Positions 16,728 through 25,196 of a stretch of 64,000 nt of DNA are shown piece after piece. The stretch is from [Eubacterium] saphenum (GTDB taxonomy: Bacteria > Bacillota > Clostridia > Peptostreptococcales > Anaerovoracaceae). The notes under the pieces were generated by a model that was given only the letters and a program-made list of their open reading frames with translations, did no database searches and was not told the DNA's origin. Each line of letters opens with the position of its first letter. Position 1 is the first letter of the stretch. Made by a program: the position numbers and the translations under genes. The stretch is from assembly GCA_004555725.1 (NCBI GenBank), contig SFHC01000007.1, positions 30,654 through 94,653 on the forward strand, written 5' to 3'.

Positions 16728-16744
16728 TATTGAAAATATCAATA
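16728..16744. promoter_or_regulatory. Candidate operator between the divergent hydrolase genes
   Basis: A perfect inverted repeat, TATTGA, 5 bp, TCAATA, flanked by TTCA and TGAA. It lies 20 bp upstream of the -35 of the transporter operon and about 65 bp upstream of the PadR fusion's -10. PadR proteins bind palindromes of this size in such intergenic regions. That the fusion binds here is inference. Confidence 0.5.
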
Positions 16745-16764
16745 CATGAATATGTGAGATTCAA

Positions 16765-16793
16765 TTGACTTGCAGATGGGAGTTGCGTATTCT
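16765..16793 (+). promoter_or_regulatory. Promoter of the hydrolase/ABC transporter operon
   Basis: TTGACT (16765-16770) and TATTCT (16788-16793) with 17 bp between them. The start codon of the first gene is at 16839. Confidence 0.55.
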
Positions 16794-16838
16794 TATGTAT
16801 ATGGATATTAGACCAGGTCAAATGAGAGGAGATTATAC

Positions 16839-17735
16839 GTGAATTTTATTCCGGTAATTTTGGACTGTGATAATACAATGGGCGTGCCGGGCTGTGATGT
16901 CGATGACGGCATGGCGCTGCTTTACCTGCTGGGATGCCCGGAAGTCCGGCTCCTAGGCATAACCTGCGCGTACGGAAATAACACGCAGGAGACAGTTTAT
17001 CAGAACACAAAAAGACTGATGAAACTGTGGGGAAGAGAAGATATTCCTGTGTTTCGCGGGGCGGACAGCGCAGAAGACGCAGAACCTTCCGGAAATGATG
17101 CATCTGAATTTCTGGCCGCACAGGCAGAAAAATTCTCCGGAAATCTGATCGTGATCGCGACAGGTTCGATGAGCAATCTGAAAGGAGCGGCATACATTCG
17201 GCAGACGTTCTGGGAAGAGGTCCGCATGTTTTCTCTTATGGGCGGTATTACAGAACCGCTTCTGGTCGGCGGAAAACCAATGAATGAGCTTAATCTGAGC
17301 TGCGATCCGGAAGCATCGCTTGCAGTATGCAGAGCGAAAACGGATGTCCGGATCGCAACGGCACAGAACTCGCTGCATTCTTTTATTAAAAGAAAAGAGT
17401 TTCAGGAGGCCGTGAAAAGGCATCCCGGAGCGCTTTCTGGTTTTCTTGAGAACGAGCTGGAATACTGGTTCCGGTTCTACCGCTGTGCATATGATCTGGA
17501 CGGATTTGTATGCTGGGATGTCATGGCGGCTGCGCAGGCGGTTCATCCGGAGTATCTCCATCTGCAGGTCTGCGGCATCCATCCGGAGGAGCGTTCCCTG
17601 CGAACCGGAATGCTGCAGGGAGAGGGAGATCGGACGGGGGTGAGGATTCCTGAGATCCGGGATCGGCGTGCGTACACGCGGCACGTGTATGAACGCATTT
17701 TCTCTGCGGAGCAGGTTCTGCATATCGGAGGATAA
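16839..17735 (+). CDS. Nucleoside hydrolase (IUNH family)
   Basis: A 298-residue cytosolic N-ribosyl hydrolase, which splits a nucleoside-like substrate into base and ribose. It starts with GTG 16839 after GAGAGGAGAT. The N-terminus reads ILDCDNTMG ... DVDDGMALLYL: the Asp cluster of the family, but with about five residues inserted between the first D-x-D and the D-D pair. The same insertion occurs in the neighbouring PadR fusion, so both belong to one subfamily. IATGSMSNLKGA, FSLMGGITEPLL, MNELNLSCDPEA and CWDVMAAAQAVHP are further landmarks. It heads an operon with a YnjBCD-like importer 93 nt downstream, so the imported solute is probably cut by this enzyme. Confidence 0.85.
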   Translation: MNFIPVILDCDNTMGVPGCDVDDGMALLYLLGCPEVRLLGITCAYGNNTQETVYQNTKRLMKLWGREDIPVFRGADSAEDAEPSGNDASEFLAAQAEKFSGNLIVIATGSMSNLKGAAYIRQTFWEEVRMFSLMGGITEPLLVGGKPMNELNLSCDPEASLAVCRAKTDVRIATAQNSLHSFIKRKEFQEAVKRHPGALSGFLENELEYWFRFYRCAYDLDGFVCWDVMAAAQAVHPEYLHLQVCGIHPEERSLRTGMLQGEGDRTGVRIPEIRDRRAYTRHVYERIFSAEQVLHIGG

Positions 17736-17827
17736 AGAATGGCAGGGTACGGATGCCGATGCGGAAAGCTCCTTGCGTGGAGCTGCGCAGCAGCATTTAC
17801 TTTTTGTCGAGAAAGAAGGAGAAGTTT

Positions 17828-19078
17828 ATGAAAAAGAAAATCGCACTGGTGCTGGCCGTTGTGCTTGCGCTGACGACGGCGGCGTTCGGACTGACCGGAT
17901 GCGGGAGCAGCAAGAAAAGCTCGGAAAATAAGGACGAGCTGGCTTCGATGAGCTGGAAACAGGTGGAGAAGAAAGCAAAGGGCACAACTGTAACATTCTA
18001 TGGCTGGGGCGGCGATGTGGACAGAAACGCCTGGCTGGAGAAAACCGTAAAGCCGTATATGCAGAAGAAATACGGCATCAAGCTGAAGGTTGTCGGCATG
18101 GATATTGACGATATTCTGTCTAAGCTGTCCAGCGATAAGGAAGGCGGCGCCAAGAAAGGCAGCATCGATGTCATCTGGATCAACGGCGAGAATTTCTATT
18201 CCGCAAAGGATAACGGACTGCTGTACGGACCGTTTACGAGCAGACTGCCGAATATGAAGAAGTATGTGGATCTGAATGATCAGGAGACCAAGTACGACTT
18301 CTGCAAGCCGATCAAGGGCTATGAAGCGCCGTACGCGAAGGCGCAGTTCGTGTTCTATAATGACAGCAAGGTGACTCCGGACACGCCGAAGAGCGCGCAG
18401 GAGCTGCTGGAATTCTGCAAAAAGAACAAGGGCAAGGTGACATATCCTGCGCTTCCGGACTTTACGGGCAGCGCATTTGTCCGCAACATTATCTATGAGA
18501 CATGCGGCGGATATAAGAAGTTCCAGAATATGAAGGCGGATAAGGCAACGGTTAAGAAGGCAATTCAGCCGGCAATCAAGTATCTGCGGGAGCTGAATCC
18601 GTACCTGTGGAAACAGGGAAAGACCTTCCCGGACTCTTCCACCAAGCTGGACACCATGTATCAGGATGGCACTGTTGTCCTAGACATGAGCTATAACCCG
18701 TTCTCCGTGAAAAAAGGCATCGATGACGGCCTGATCAGCAAGACGAACCAGACGTTTGTGTTTGATAAGGGAACAATCGGAAACACCAGTTACATGGCGA
18801 TTGCGTATGATTCTCCAAACAAGGCAGGCGCAGAGGTGCTGATTAACGCCATTCTGTCGCCGCAGATGCAGCTGTCTCAGTATAAGGAAGTAAAATCTCT
18901 TCCGGTTCTGGACAGCAGCAAGCTGAGCACGTCAGAGAAAAAGGAGTTTGACAGTGTGGACATGGGTCAGGGAACACTGAGTCAGGATACACTGCTGAAG
19001 CACCGTGTTCCGGAGATGCCGGCGGACCTGGTTCCGGTGATCGAAAAGATCTGGTCGGAAGAAGTTGTCGGGAAATAG
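17828..19078 (+). CDS. YnjB-like ABC transporter solute-binding lipoprotein
   Basis: A 416-residue extracellular solute-binding protein. The start at ATG 17828 follows GAAGGAGAAG. A signal sequence ends in a lipobox, FGLTGC, with Cys at about residue 24, so it is a membrane-anchored lipoprotein. The mature part begins with a Ser/Lys-rich linker and then VTFYGWGGDVDRNAWLEKTV, typical of family 1/YnjB-type binding proteins; IDVIWINGENFYSA and VLDMSYNPFSV follow. The three genes downstream encode two permeases and an ATPase in the YnjB-C-C-D manner. Substrates of YnjBCD systems are uncertain; the nucleoside hydrolase upstream suggests a ribosylated compound. Confidence 0.8.
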   Translation: MKKKIALVLAVVLALTTAAFGLTGCGSSKKSSENKDELASMSWKQVEKKAKGTTVTFYGWGGDVDRNAWLEKTVKPYMQKKYGIKLKVVGMDIDDILSKLSSDKEGGAKKGSIDVIWINGENFYSAKDNGLLYGPFTSRLPNMKKYVDLNDQETKYDFCKPIKGYEAPYAKAQFVFYNDSKVTPDTPKSAQELLEFCKKNKGKVTYPALPDFTGSAFVRNIIYETCGGYKKFQNMKADKATVKKAIQPAIKYLRELNPYLWKQGKTFPDSSTKLDTMYQDGTVVLDMSYNPFSVKKGIDDGLISKTNQTFVFDKGTIGNTSYMAIAYDSPNKAGAEVLINAILSPQMQLSQYKEVKSLPVLDSSKLSTSEKKEFDSVDMGQGTLSQDTLLKHRVPEMPADLVPVIEKIWSEEVVGK

Positions 19079-19132
19079 TGCATGCTCCGATTGATGACGG
19101 AGCGCGCATGAAACAGGAATGGTGCTTGAAAC

Positions 19133-20005
19133 ATGAAAAACAGACGGGTTATCCCGTTTCTGCTTTTAATCCCATTTATGCTTGTGACCGCGGCGGTAAT
19201 CGCCGCGGTCATTAACGTGATGGTGCAGGGGCTGGGATATATTAAGGCTTTTGGACTTACGGATTTTACATTGGATTACTATAAAGAAGTTCTGAGGCGT
19301 CCGGATTTTGCGGCGTCGCTTCTGGTCAGCCTGCGGATTGCGGTGTTTTCTTCTGTGATCGCGTCGGTTCTCGGCACGGTGATCTGTGCCGCGCTGATCC
19401 GCTGCAGAAAGGCGTCCGGAGGCATGCTGACTGTCGTGCGGCTGCCGATTCTGGTGCCGCATGCGGTGGTGGCGGTGTTTACCGTGGCGCTTCTTTCACA
19501 GACGGGAATCATCCCGCGGATTCTGTATGCGCTGGGGCTTCTGCATAATTATAATCGTTTTCCGGATTTACTGTACGGGACGAGCTACACCGGGGCCATC
19601 CTTGCCTATATCTGGAAAGAATCGCCTTTTGTCGCGTACTTCACGCTGGCGCTGATGAAGAGCGTCGGCGAGACGCTGGGCGAGGCGGCGGAGAACCTGG
19701 GCGCAAGTCCGCTGAGAAGTTTTCTGGATATCACGCTGCCGATGAGTATGCCCGCGATCGCGCAGGCATTTCTCATGATCTTTATTTTTGCGTTCGGCGG
19801 ATATGAGGTGCCGCTTCTCCTTGGCGCGACCAAGCCGAAGGCATTTCCGGTCGCGACATATATCGAGTTTCAGGCGCCGAACCTGAAGGATCGTCCGTAT
19901 GCCATGGCGATGAATGGGATTACGCTGATTCTTTCTGTCGTGATGGCGCTGATCTACGCGGTTCTGATGCACAGACTGCTGAAAAAGAGAGGAGGCCGCG
20001 CGTGA
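19133..20005 (+). CDS. ABC transporter permease (YnjC-like, first half)
   Basis: A 290-residue inner-membrane permease with six hydrophobic segments. The cytoplasmic loop that contacts the ATPase is visible as GETLGEAAENLGASPLRSFLDITLPM, the E-A-A-x-x-x-G motif of binding-protein-dependent permeases. It follows the lipoprotein gene by 54 nt and overlaps the next permease by 4 nt. Escherichia coli YnjC is one long protein with two permease domains; here the two domains are separate genes. Confidence 0.82.
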   Translation: MKNRRVIPFLLLIPFMLVTAAVIAAVINVMVQGLGYIKAFGLTDFTLDYYKEVLRRPDFAASLLVSLRIAVFSSVIASVLGTVICAALIRCRKASGGMLTVVRLPILVPHAVVAVFTVALLSQTGIIPRILYALGLLHNYNRFPDLLYGTSYTGAILAYIWKESPFVAYFTLALMKSVGETLGEAAENLGASPLRSFLDITLPMSMPAIAQAFLMIFIFAFGGYEVPLLLGATKPKAFPVATYIEFQAPNLKDRPYAMAMNGITLILSVVMALIYAVLMHRLLKKRGGRA

Positions 20006-20904
20006 AGAAAACAGGCAATGGACGTTTAGCTGAATATAATACTGCGGATGTGCCGAAGCGAAACAGCGGCCGGCGCGGCGCCTGTGCAGAGGTGAGAAGC
20101 CGCAGGGATGCCAGCCGCCGCGGGCTTCTGCGGTTTCTGCTGATTTTGACGGCAGTGGTGATTCTGGTTCCGGCGGCGGTGATCCTGCTGTGGTCGTTTA
20201 CAGGAAAATGGCCGTGGCCGCACATTCTGCCGAAGACATGGACGGGGCGCACGTACAGAGAACTGCTCTTTGGTTCATCTCCGCTGCAGGGTCTCCTGGG
20301 GAGCAGCATTCTGCTCGGCGCGATTGTTGCGCTGCTGGCTACTGTGATTGCCGCGATGACGGCGCGGGCGACAGAAATCTACCGTGTGCCGGGGAGCCGC
20401 CTGATCCGGGGTGCAGAGTTCCTGCCGATGGTGGTGCCGGGGACGGTGTTCGCGATGGGGTTTCAAGTGACGCTGATTCGCATGGGGCTGAATGACACGC
20501 TGACAGGTGTGGTGCTGGTCCATCTGGTGTGCGGACTGCCGTACGCGTACGCGATCATGACGGATATGACCGCTGCTGTCGGAAACGCGCTGGAGGAGCA
20601 GGCTGCTGTGCTTGGCGCGCCGGCAGGGCGGGCTTTCATCGATGTCACACTTCCGCAGCTGGTTCCGGGACTCCTGTCCTCCTTCTGCATGTCGTTTATC
20701 ATTTCATACAGTCAGTATTTCACGACCCTGCTGGCCGGGGGCGGAAAAATCAAGACCATCGCGCTGGTGCTGGTCCCGTACATTCAGAGCGGGGACCGCG
20801 CGCTGTCGTCCGTGTATTCCGTCGTGTTCGTCGGCTCGGCGCTGCTGGTGTTCGCTGTGTTTGAGCGCGCGCTGAAGAGGGTGAACCGGAATCTTTCATG
20901 TTGA
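20002..20904 (+). CDS. ABC transporter permease (YnjC-like, second half)
   Basis: A 300-residue permease starting at GTG 20002, which overlaps the previous stop codon; AGAGGAGG precedes it. Its first 45 residues are hydrophilic and basic, then six membrane segments follow. The ATPase-contact motif reads GNALEEQAAVLGAPAGRAFIDVTLPQL. It pairs with the preceding permease to form the channel. The stop is followed within 25 nt by the ATPase gene. Confidence 0.82.
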   Translation: MKKTGNGRLAEYNTADVPKRNSGRRGACAEVRSRRDASRRGLLRFLLILTAVVILVPAAVILLWSFTGKWPWPHILPKTWTGRTYRELLFGSSPLQGLLGSSILLGAIVALLATVIAAMTARATEIYRVPGSRLIRGAEFLPMVVPGTVFAMGFQVTLIRMGLNDTLTGVVLVHLVCGLPYAYAIMTDMTAAVGNALEEQAAVLGAPAGRAFIDVTLPQLVPGLLSSFCMSFIISYSQYFTTLLAGGGKIKTIALVLVPYIQSGDRALSSVYSVVFVGSALLVFAVFERALKRVNRNLSC

Positions 20905-20927
20905 TCAATAGAACGGGGAAAGCAATC

Positions 20928-21797
20928 ATGAAATTAAACATCGAACATTTACAGGTGAATATCGGGAAACAGGTCATTCTTCCGGATCTTTTTCTGGATG
21001 TGGAGGAAGGGGATTTCATCTCTCTTCTCGGGCCGTCCGGATGCGGCAAAAGTACACTGCTCAAGGCGATTGCCGGGATCTGCCCGGCAGCTTCCGGCAG
21101 GATCATGCTGGACGGGCGAGATATTACGGATCTGCCGGCGCACAAGCGAAATACGGTAATTGTTTTCCAGGATATGCGTCTGTTTCCTAATATGTCTGCA
21201 GAGGAAAATGTCGCGTATCCGCTGAAAATCAGAGGGGTGTCTGCGGAAGAACGCCGCCGGGAAGCGGAAAAACTCCTGGCCGATGTGCAGCTTGAGGGCA
21301 TGGGAAAGCGCCGTGTGCATCAGCTCTCCGGCGGACAGCAGCAGAGAATTGCGCTTGCCCGCGCACTGGCAGCGCGTCCGGAAGTGCTCCTGCTGGATGA
21401 ACCGTTTTCCGCGCTGGATGAGCACCTGCGCGACGGCATGCGGCGGCTGGTGAAAGATCTGCATCGGAAATTCCATATGACCACGATTCTCGTCACCCAT
21501 GACCGCCAAGAAGCTATGTCCATGGCCGACCGCGCTGCGGTGATGATGGACGGCCGGATCCTGCAGTATGCAGAGCCGTTTGAAATCTACCGCCACCCGG
21601 CCGATTCAAAAGTTGCCGGCTTTTTCCGCGACTGCGTTTATCTTTCCGGCAGCGTCAGAGACGGTCAGTTTGTGGCCGATGAGAGGATTGCGCTGCCGAT
21701 GGACACGGCAGACGGCGCGTATGACGTCCTGCTGAAAGCCGGCGCTGTCCCTGAAAAGGTAAAGACGGAGAAAAAATCAGGCATTGCGTCGCAGTGA
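20928..21797 (+). CDS. ABC transporter ATP-binding protein (YnjD-like)
   Basis: A 289-residue ATPase; ATG 20928 is preferred over an ATG at 20898 because the family begins near this residue and AACGGGGA lies just ahead. Walker A is LLGPSGCGKSTLLK, the Q-loop is VFQDMRLFPN, the signature is LSGGQQQRIALARAL, Walker B is VLLLDEPFSALDE and the switch His is in VTHDRQEAMS. The C-terminal about 60 residues form a short regulatory-type tail. It energises the importer formed by the three preceding genes and ends the operon. Confidence 0.88.
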   Translation: MKLNIEHLQVNIGKQVILPDLFLDVEEGDFISLLGPSGCGKSTLLKAIAGICPAASGRIMLDGRDITDLPAHKRNTVIVFQDMRLFPNMSAEENVAYPLKIRGVSAEERRREAEKLLADVQLEGMGKRRVHQLSGGQQQRIALARALAARPEVLLLDEPFSALDEHLRDGMRRLVKDLHRKFHMTTILVTHDRQEAMSMADRAAVMMDGRILQYAEPFEIYRHPADSKVAGFFRDCVYLSGSVRDGQFVADERIALPMDTADGAYDVLLKAGAVPEKVKTEKKSGIASQ

Positions 21798-21936
21798 CAG
21801 CCCTGACATCTGGCGGCGTTTGCATCCGCCCACATAAAGGAAAACGGATTTTCATGGACAGAAAACGAGTTTTATATTGATATGCAGGATTCTGCGAGCA
21901 GTCTTCTGGATTTTTCTTCCAATTGATATGCGGGTT

Positions 21937-21945
21937 TGATATAAT
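21937..21945 (+). promoter_or_regulatory. Extended -10 promoter of the YitT-family gene
   Basis: TGATATAAT contains a perfect TATAAT (21940-21945) with the TG extension, and a weak TTCCAA lies 17 bp upstream. The leader from about 21952 carries two hairpins, AGTCCCG/CGGGACT (21970-21984) and the one at 22011-22035. Confidence 0.55.
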
Positions 21946-22010
21946 TCTTCTTCGGGCATCTGCGCATAGAGTCCCGCCGGGACTTCACGGGATGCTGAAG
22001 ACCATAAATA

Positions 22011-22035
22011 GTTCAGCCATATGGGATGGCTGAAC
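22011..22035 (+). promoter_or_regulatory. Perfect inverted repeat in the YitT leader
   Basis: GTTCAGCCAT, five bases, ATGGCTGAAC. There is no U-tract, and it ends about 20 nt before the ribosome site of the next gene. It could be an operator or a leader hairpin controlling translation. Confidence 0.5.
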
Positions 22036-22067
22036 ACGCGTAATTGAAAAACAGACAGGAGGCATAT

Positions 22068-23051
22068 ATGAAAAAAAATCATAAGTTTGTACTTGATACG
22101 ATCCAGCTTCTGCTTGGAAACGCAATGAGCGCATTCGGCATGGCATGCTTTGCTCTCCCTTATCATATGACGGTTGCAGGTGTTACTGGAATCGGAAGAA
22201 TGCTGCATTACTATTTTGGGTTTAACGTTACGATTTCCGTTGCGGTGATCAACGTTTCCCTGTTCGTTGTCGGATTTCTCATGCTTGGAAAGAAATTCGC
22301 GGCCACAATCGCAGTAGGCACCTTTTTCTTTCCTTTTTGTCTGGGAGTATTCCAGAAATTCACGGTCCTGCATCATCTGGTCAATGATCCGCTGCTCGCG
22401 GCGATCTGCGCCGGTGTGTTAGACGGAGTCGGCCTGGGACTGGTGCTCAGAATGGGAGGATCTACAGGAGGCATGGACGTTCCGCCGATCATTCTGAACC
22501 GCAAACTGGGCTGGAAAGTCGCGCCGATCCTGTATGTCTGCGACGTAGTGATTTTCCTGCTGCAGATTCCGGTGACCAGCACCAACGGAATCATCCTCGG
22601 CATCCTCTATGCACTGATTTACAGTGTGGTCATGAACCGCATCATCGTCATGGATCAGGGCGGCGTACAGATTATGATTTTCTCCAGAAAGTCAGCGGAA
22701 ATGAATGAGCGCCTGCTCCAGCTCGGCTACGGAACTACGCTGATGCATACAACCAGCGGCTATATGCAGAAAGAACAGCGCGTCGTATACAGCGTCGTAT
22801 CCAGCCGCAACCTGAACGCCATCAAGCGCGCGGCGCTGGCCGTGGATGACAAGGCTTTCATCACGATCAGCAGTGTAAGTGAAATCAACGGCAACGGTTT
22901 CACCACCGATTTCCTGGATCAGGATTATGTGCCGGAAGTCGAGGAACGCAAAGGCGGCCTGGAGATCATGCGCCAGAAGCAGGCGGCAAAGAAAGCGAAG
23001 CTGGAGAAGCAGAAAGCAGGAACGCCGAAGAGTACCGATACAGAGCGGTAG
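22068..23051 (+). CDS. YitT family membrane protein (DUF161 and DUF2179)
   Basis: A 327-residue protein; ATG 22068 is chosen for the AGGAGG just upstream, while TTG 22044 would add eight residues. The N-terminal two thirds hold six hydrophobic segments with FALPYHMTVAGVTGIGRML and GLGLVLRMGGSTGGMDVPPIIL, the repeated glycine-rich blocks of YitT proteins. From about residue 215 follows the soluble DUF2179 domain (GVQIMIFSRKSAEMNERLLQLGYGTTLM). The C-terminus is a Lys-rich charged tail. YitT proteins are widespread in Firmicutes and are thought to be transporters, but no substrate is established. A convergent MFS gene and a GGACGGG element follow. Confidence 0.85.
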   Translation: MKKNHKFVLDTIQLLLGNAMSAFGMACFALPYHMTVAGVTGIGRMLHYYFGFNVTISVAVINVSLFVVGFLMLGKKFAATIAVGTFFFPFCLGVFQKFTVLHHLVNDPLLAAICAGVLDGVGLGLVLRMGGSTGGMDVPPIILNRKLGWKVAPILYVCDVVIFLLQIPVTSTNGIILGILYALIYSVVMNRIIVMDQGGVQIMIFSRKSAEMNERLLQLGYGTTLMHTTSGYMQKEQRVVYSVVSSRNLNAIKRAALAVDDKAFITISSVSEINGNGFTTDFLDQDYVPEVEERKGGLEIMRQKQAAKKAKLEKQKAGTPKSTDTER

Positions 23052-23080
23052 ACCGGGGCTTAAGTGTTGACGAAACCGGT

Positions 23081-23211
23081 GGACGGGAATCAGGTAGTTA
23101 TCCTGCGGCCGCCCCCGTCCATTGGCATGAGAAATGGCGAATGGACGGGGATTTTGTGTATACAAGGCCAGTGGACGGGAATCGGGTAGTATCCTGCGGC
23201 TGCCCCCGTCC
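23081..23211. repeat. Dispersed GGACGGG palindromic element, copy 2
   Basis: GGACGGG at 23081, 23143 and 23173 and CCCGTCC at 23114-23120 and 23205-23211 alternate so that several hairpins are possible, including CCCCGTCCATT with AATGGACGGGG (23112-23150). A TTTGTGTATACAA linker has GTATAC at 23158-23163. The segment 23141-23180 closely matches the reverse complement of 15340-15375. It lies between the convergent YitT and MFS genes and stops 6 nt before the MFS stop codon. Confidence 0.75.
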
Positions 23212-23217
23212 ATTGGC

Positions 23218-24426
23218 TTATTTCTGCTTTTTCTCCTGGTGGATCTGCGGCGGCTGCGGCAGGGTTCCGCTGCCCTTGATGGTGATGGACCAGAAGAACA
23301 GCAGCGCCGAGGTCAGCATAGCCGCGTGGAACGGGCCGAATCCGGTGAACCAGTGTCCGAAGAGCTGTTCAATGCCGGAGAGGATGAACGGCGCAAAGAA
23401 CTGCGCAAGGTACATGGCGATGGACAGCAGCGGCATAACGGTGGAAGCTGCTGTTTTTCCGGCTTTGATGGACGCGGAGGAGATGATGAACGGGATTCCT
23501 ACACCATTGGCGAATCCGATGCACCAGGATCCGCCCAGTGCGCCGAACCAGTTCGGACAGAGGGCGAGAAGCGCGTACCCGATGAAGAACAGGACGGCTG
23601 CGGTAAACTTGCTTGCATTTTTTAAATGTCTGCGGATGCCGGCATAGGCGAGTCCGCCGAAGAAGCCGAAGATGTCTCCGGAAGCCATGACAGCAGCGAT
23701 GAATTTCTGCGGAATCGTGTGCTGTCTGGCCGCTTCCATAGCAAAATCTGCCGGGTAGATGAAGAACGTCAGCATCACCAGAAAAATTGCAATAATATAT
23801 GGATAGTATGTGAGAAAACGGTGCTGCGCGTGCGGCCCGGCAGATTCTTTAGAAGCGATGGATTCATTCGGCATCCATACCGCACAGAGCACGATGCTGA
23901 TCAGACCCATCAGATATACCAGAAAACTGTGCTGCCAGCTGATTTCCGCCAGGACTCCTGCAATCAGTGTGGCGACAACGCCGCCCATCATGTTCATCGC
24001 GGAGGACAGACCCATCAGGCGGTCTTGCTTATCCTTAGTAAAATAGAAGGAAATCAGCCCTGTCGACAGCGGCATGATAATGCCGACGCCCACGCCGACC
24101 AGCGCGCGGCAGATCAGGATCAGGACGATGTTGGTAAACAGTCCGGCGCCGCACCCGAAGATGATGTACAGGAGCAGTCCGGTTATCACAAGCGTCCGCG
24201 CTTTGAAAGCGGCGGCCAGTCTCGGAAAGAACGCGTTCGTGATGGCAATAAAGAGGGCCGGCATACTGATAATCAGCTGCACGTACATCTCATTGACATC
24301 CTTGAAATAGTCCTGAATGAGGCCCAGAGCAGGCGCGACAGCAGCACCTGCCATAACCGTCAGCAGGGACAGGGACAGAATCGCCGCAGTCAGTTTCCAT
24401 CTGCGGTTTTTGGTTGTAGAAATCAT
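23218..24426 (-). CDS. MFS transporter
   Basis: A 402-residue major facilitator with about twelve hydrophobic segments. AAAGGTGTGAAAAATA precedes the ATG at 24426. CRALVGVGVGIIMPLSTGLI resembles helix 4 of drug and metabolite efflux carriers, and the FTKDKQDRLMGLSSAMN loop follows it. A cytoplasmic loop sits near residues 200-210, between the two six-helix halves. The C-terminal tail is short and basic. The leader contains a terminator (24453-24490), so expression may be attenuated. The substrate is not predictable; a drug or organic-acid exporter is possible. Confidence 0.82.
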   Translation of the reverse strand: MISTTKNRRWKLTAAILSLSLLTVMAGAAVAPALGLIQDYFKDVNEMYVQLIISMPALFIAITNAFFPRLAAAFKARTLVITGLLLYIIFGCGAGLFTNIVLILICRALVGVGVGIIMPLSTGLISFYFTKDKQDRLMGLSSAMNMMGGVVATLIAGVLAEISWQHSFLVYLMGLISIVLCAVWMPNESIASKESAGPHAQHRFLTYYPYIIAIFLVMLTFFIYPADFAMEAARQHTIPQKFIAAVMASGDIFGFFGGLAYAGIRRHLKNASKFTAAVLFFIGYALLALCPNWFGALGGSWCIGFANGVGIPFIISSASIKAGKTAASTVMPLLSIAMYLAQFFAPFILSGIEQLFGHWFTGFGPFHAAMLTSALLFFWSITIKGSGTLPQPPQIHQEKKQK

Positions 24427-24452
24427 TATTTTTCACACCTTTCTTCAGACAA

Positions 24453-24490
24453 AAGAAAAAGCGCAAGTCCATTCCGTTTGGACTTACGCT
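24453..24490 (-). terminator. Leader terminator of the MFS gene
   Basis: On the minus strand GCGTAAGTCCA pairs with TGGACTTGCGC around a 7-nt loop and runs into TTTTTCTTTT. It lies between a plausible promoter (TTGAAA, 18 bp, TAAACT on the minus strand, about 24514-24543) and the MFS start at 24426, so it would stop transcripts before the gene. Confidence 0.7.
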
Positions 24491-24574
24491 CATCGCTACT
24501 CAACTGTCTTTAGTTTATCACTTTAAATCGTAAATTTTCAAGCTGAAATTGGAGCTTCCAGTAAATGGAGGGTA

Positions 24575-25129
24575 TCATGGTTTCGGAAATTCCCAGTCCA
24601 GTTCCTCGATGCTGGAAAACGGCACAGAAAACCCGTCCTGCATGAGGATATCCTTCGACTGCGAGGATATTTTTTTGGGAATCCCCGTGTACGTCCGGAA
24701 AGAGCCGCCGGACTTCCGACGATCCTCCCGGAACCAGACCACCGTCACCACCGGATGCCGGTCAAGCTGTGCCGCGAGTTCGCGGATTTTATGATCCAGG
24801 GCCTGCATGAATTCTTCGGATTTTTCCGGACGGGTGCTGACATAGCGCCCGGCTTCCCGGATGCTGTCCTCATAGCCGGTCAGTGCGGCAAACGGAGCAA
24901 ACTGCGCGGCTCTTGCTTCCATGGTCATGTGGTGATGTCGGTTGGACTGGTGGTGCGGAAGATCGATGATGTCTCCGTATTTCCGGAGGGTTTCCTCTTC
25001 CGGGCCGGAAGCGTGCGGGAGTTTGAAGTCTGTTTCATGGCCGGCGTCAAGATCAGCGCTGAGGTCTGTATTCCGTGTTTTTTTCAGCTTCTGACGTGGT
25101 GGATTCCCATTATTTTCCATGGTATGCAT
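24575..25129 (-). CDS. YolD-like protein
   Basis: A 184-residue protein recognisable from GDIIDLPHHQSNRHHHM followed by EARAAQFAPFAALTGYED, the conserved core of the YolD-like family in Clostridia. The N-terminal 50 residues are charged and variable. The C-terminal half contains HPVVTVVWFREDRRKSGG and a predicted beta-rich end. Such proteins are nearly always encoded beside a Y-family polymerase, as here (67 nt downstream of umuC). The molecular role is unknown; accessory function in SOS mutagenesis is the usual guess. Confidence 0.85.
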   Translation of the reverse strand: MHTMENNGNPPRQKLKKTRNTDLSADLDAGHETDFKLPHASGPEEETLRKYGDIIDLPHHQSNRHHHMTMEARAAQFAPFAALTGYEDSIREAGRYVSTRPEKSEEFMQALDHKIRELAAQLDRHPVVTVVWFREDRRKSGGSFRTYTGIPKKISSQSKDILMQDGFSVPFSSIEELDWEFPKP

Positions 25130-25196
25130 GCCTTCCTTTCTGACCCGTTCTGCCGTCTGTCTGACAGACTTTTAAAGCTGGTATGCTGTCGATGTG

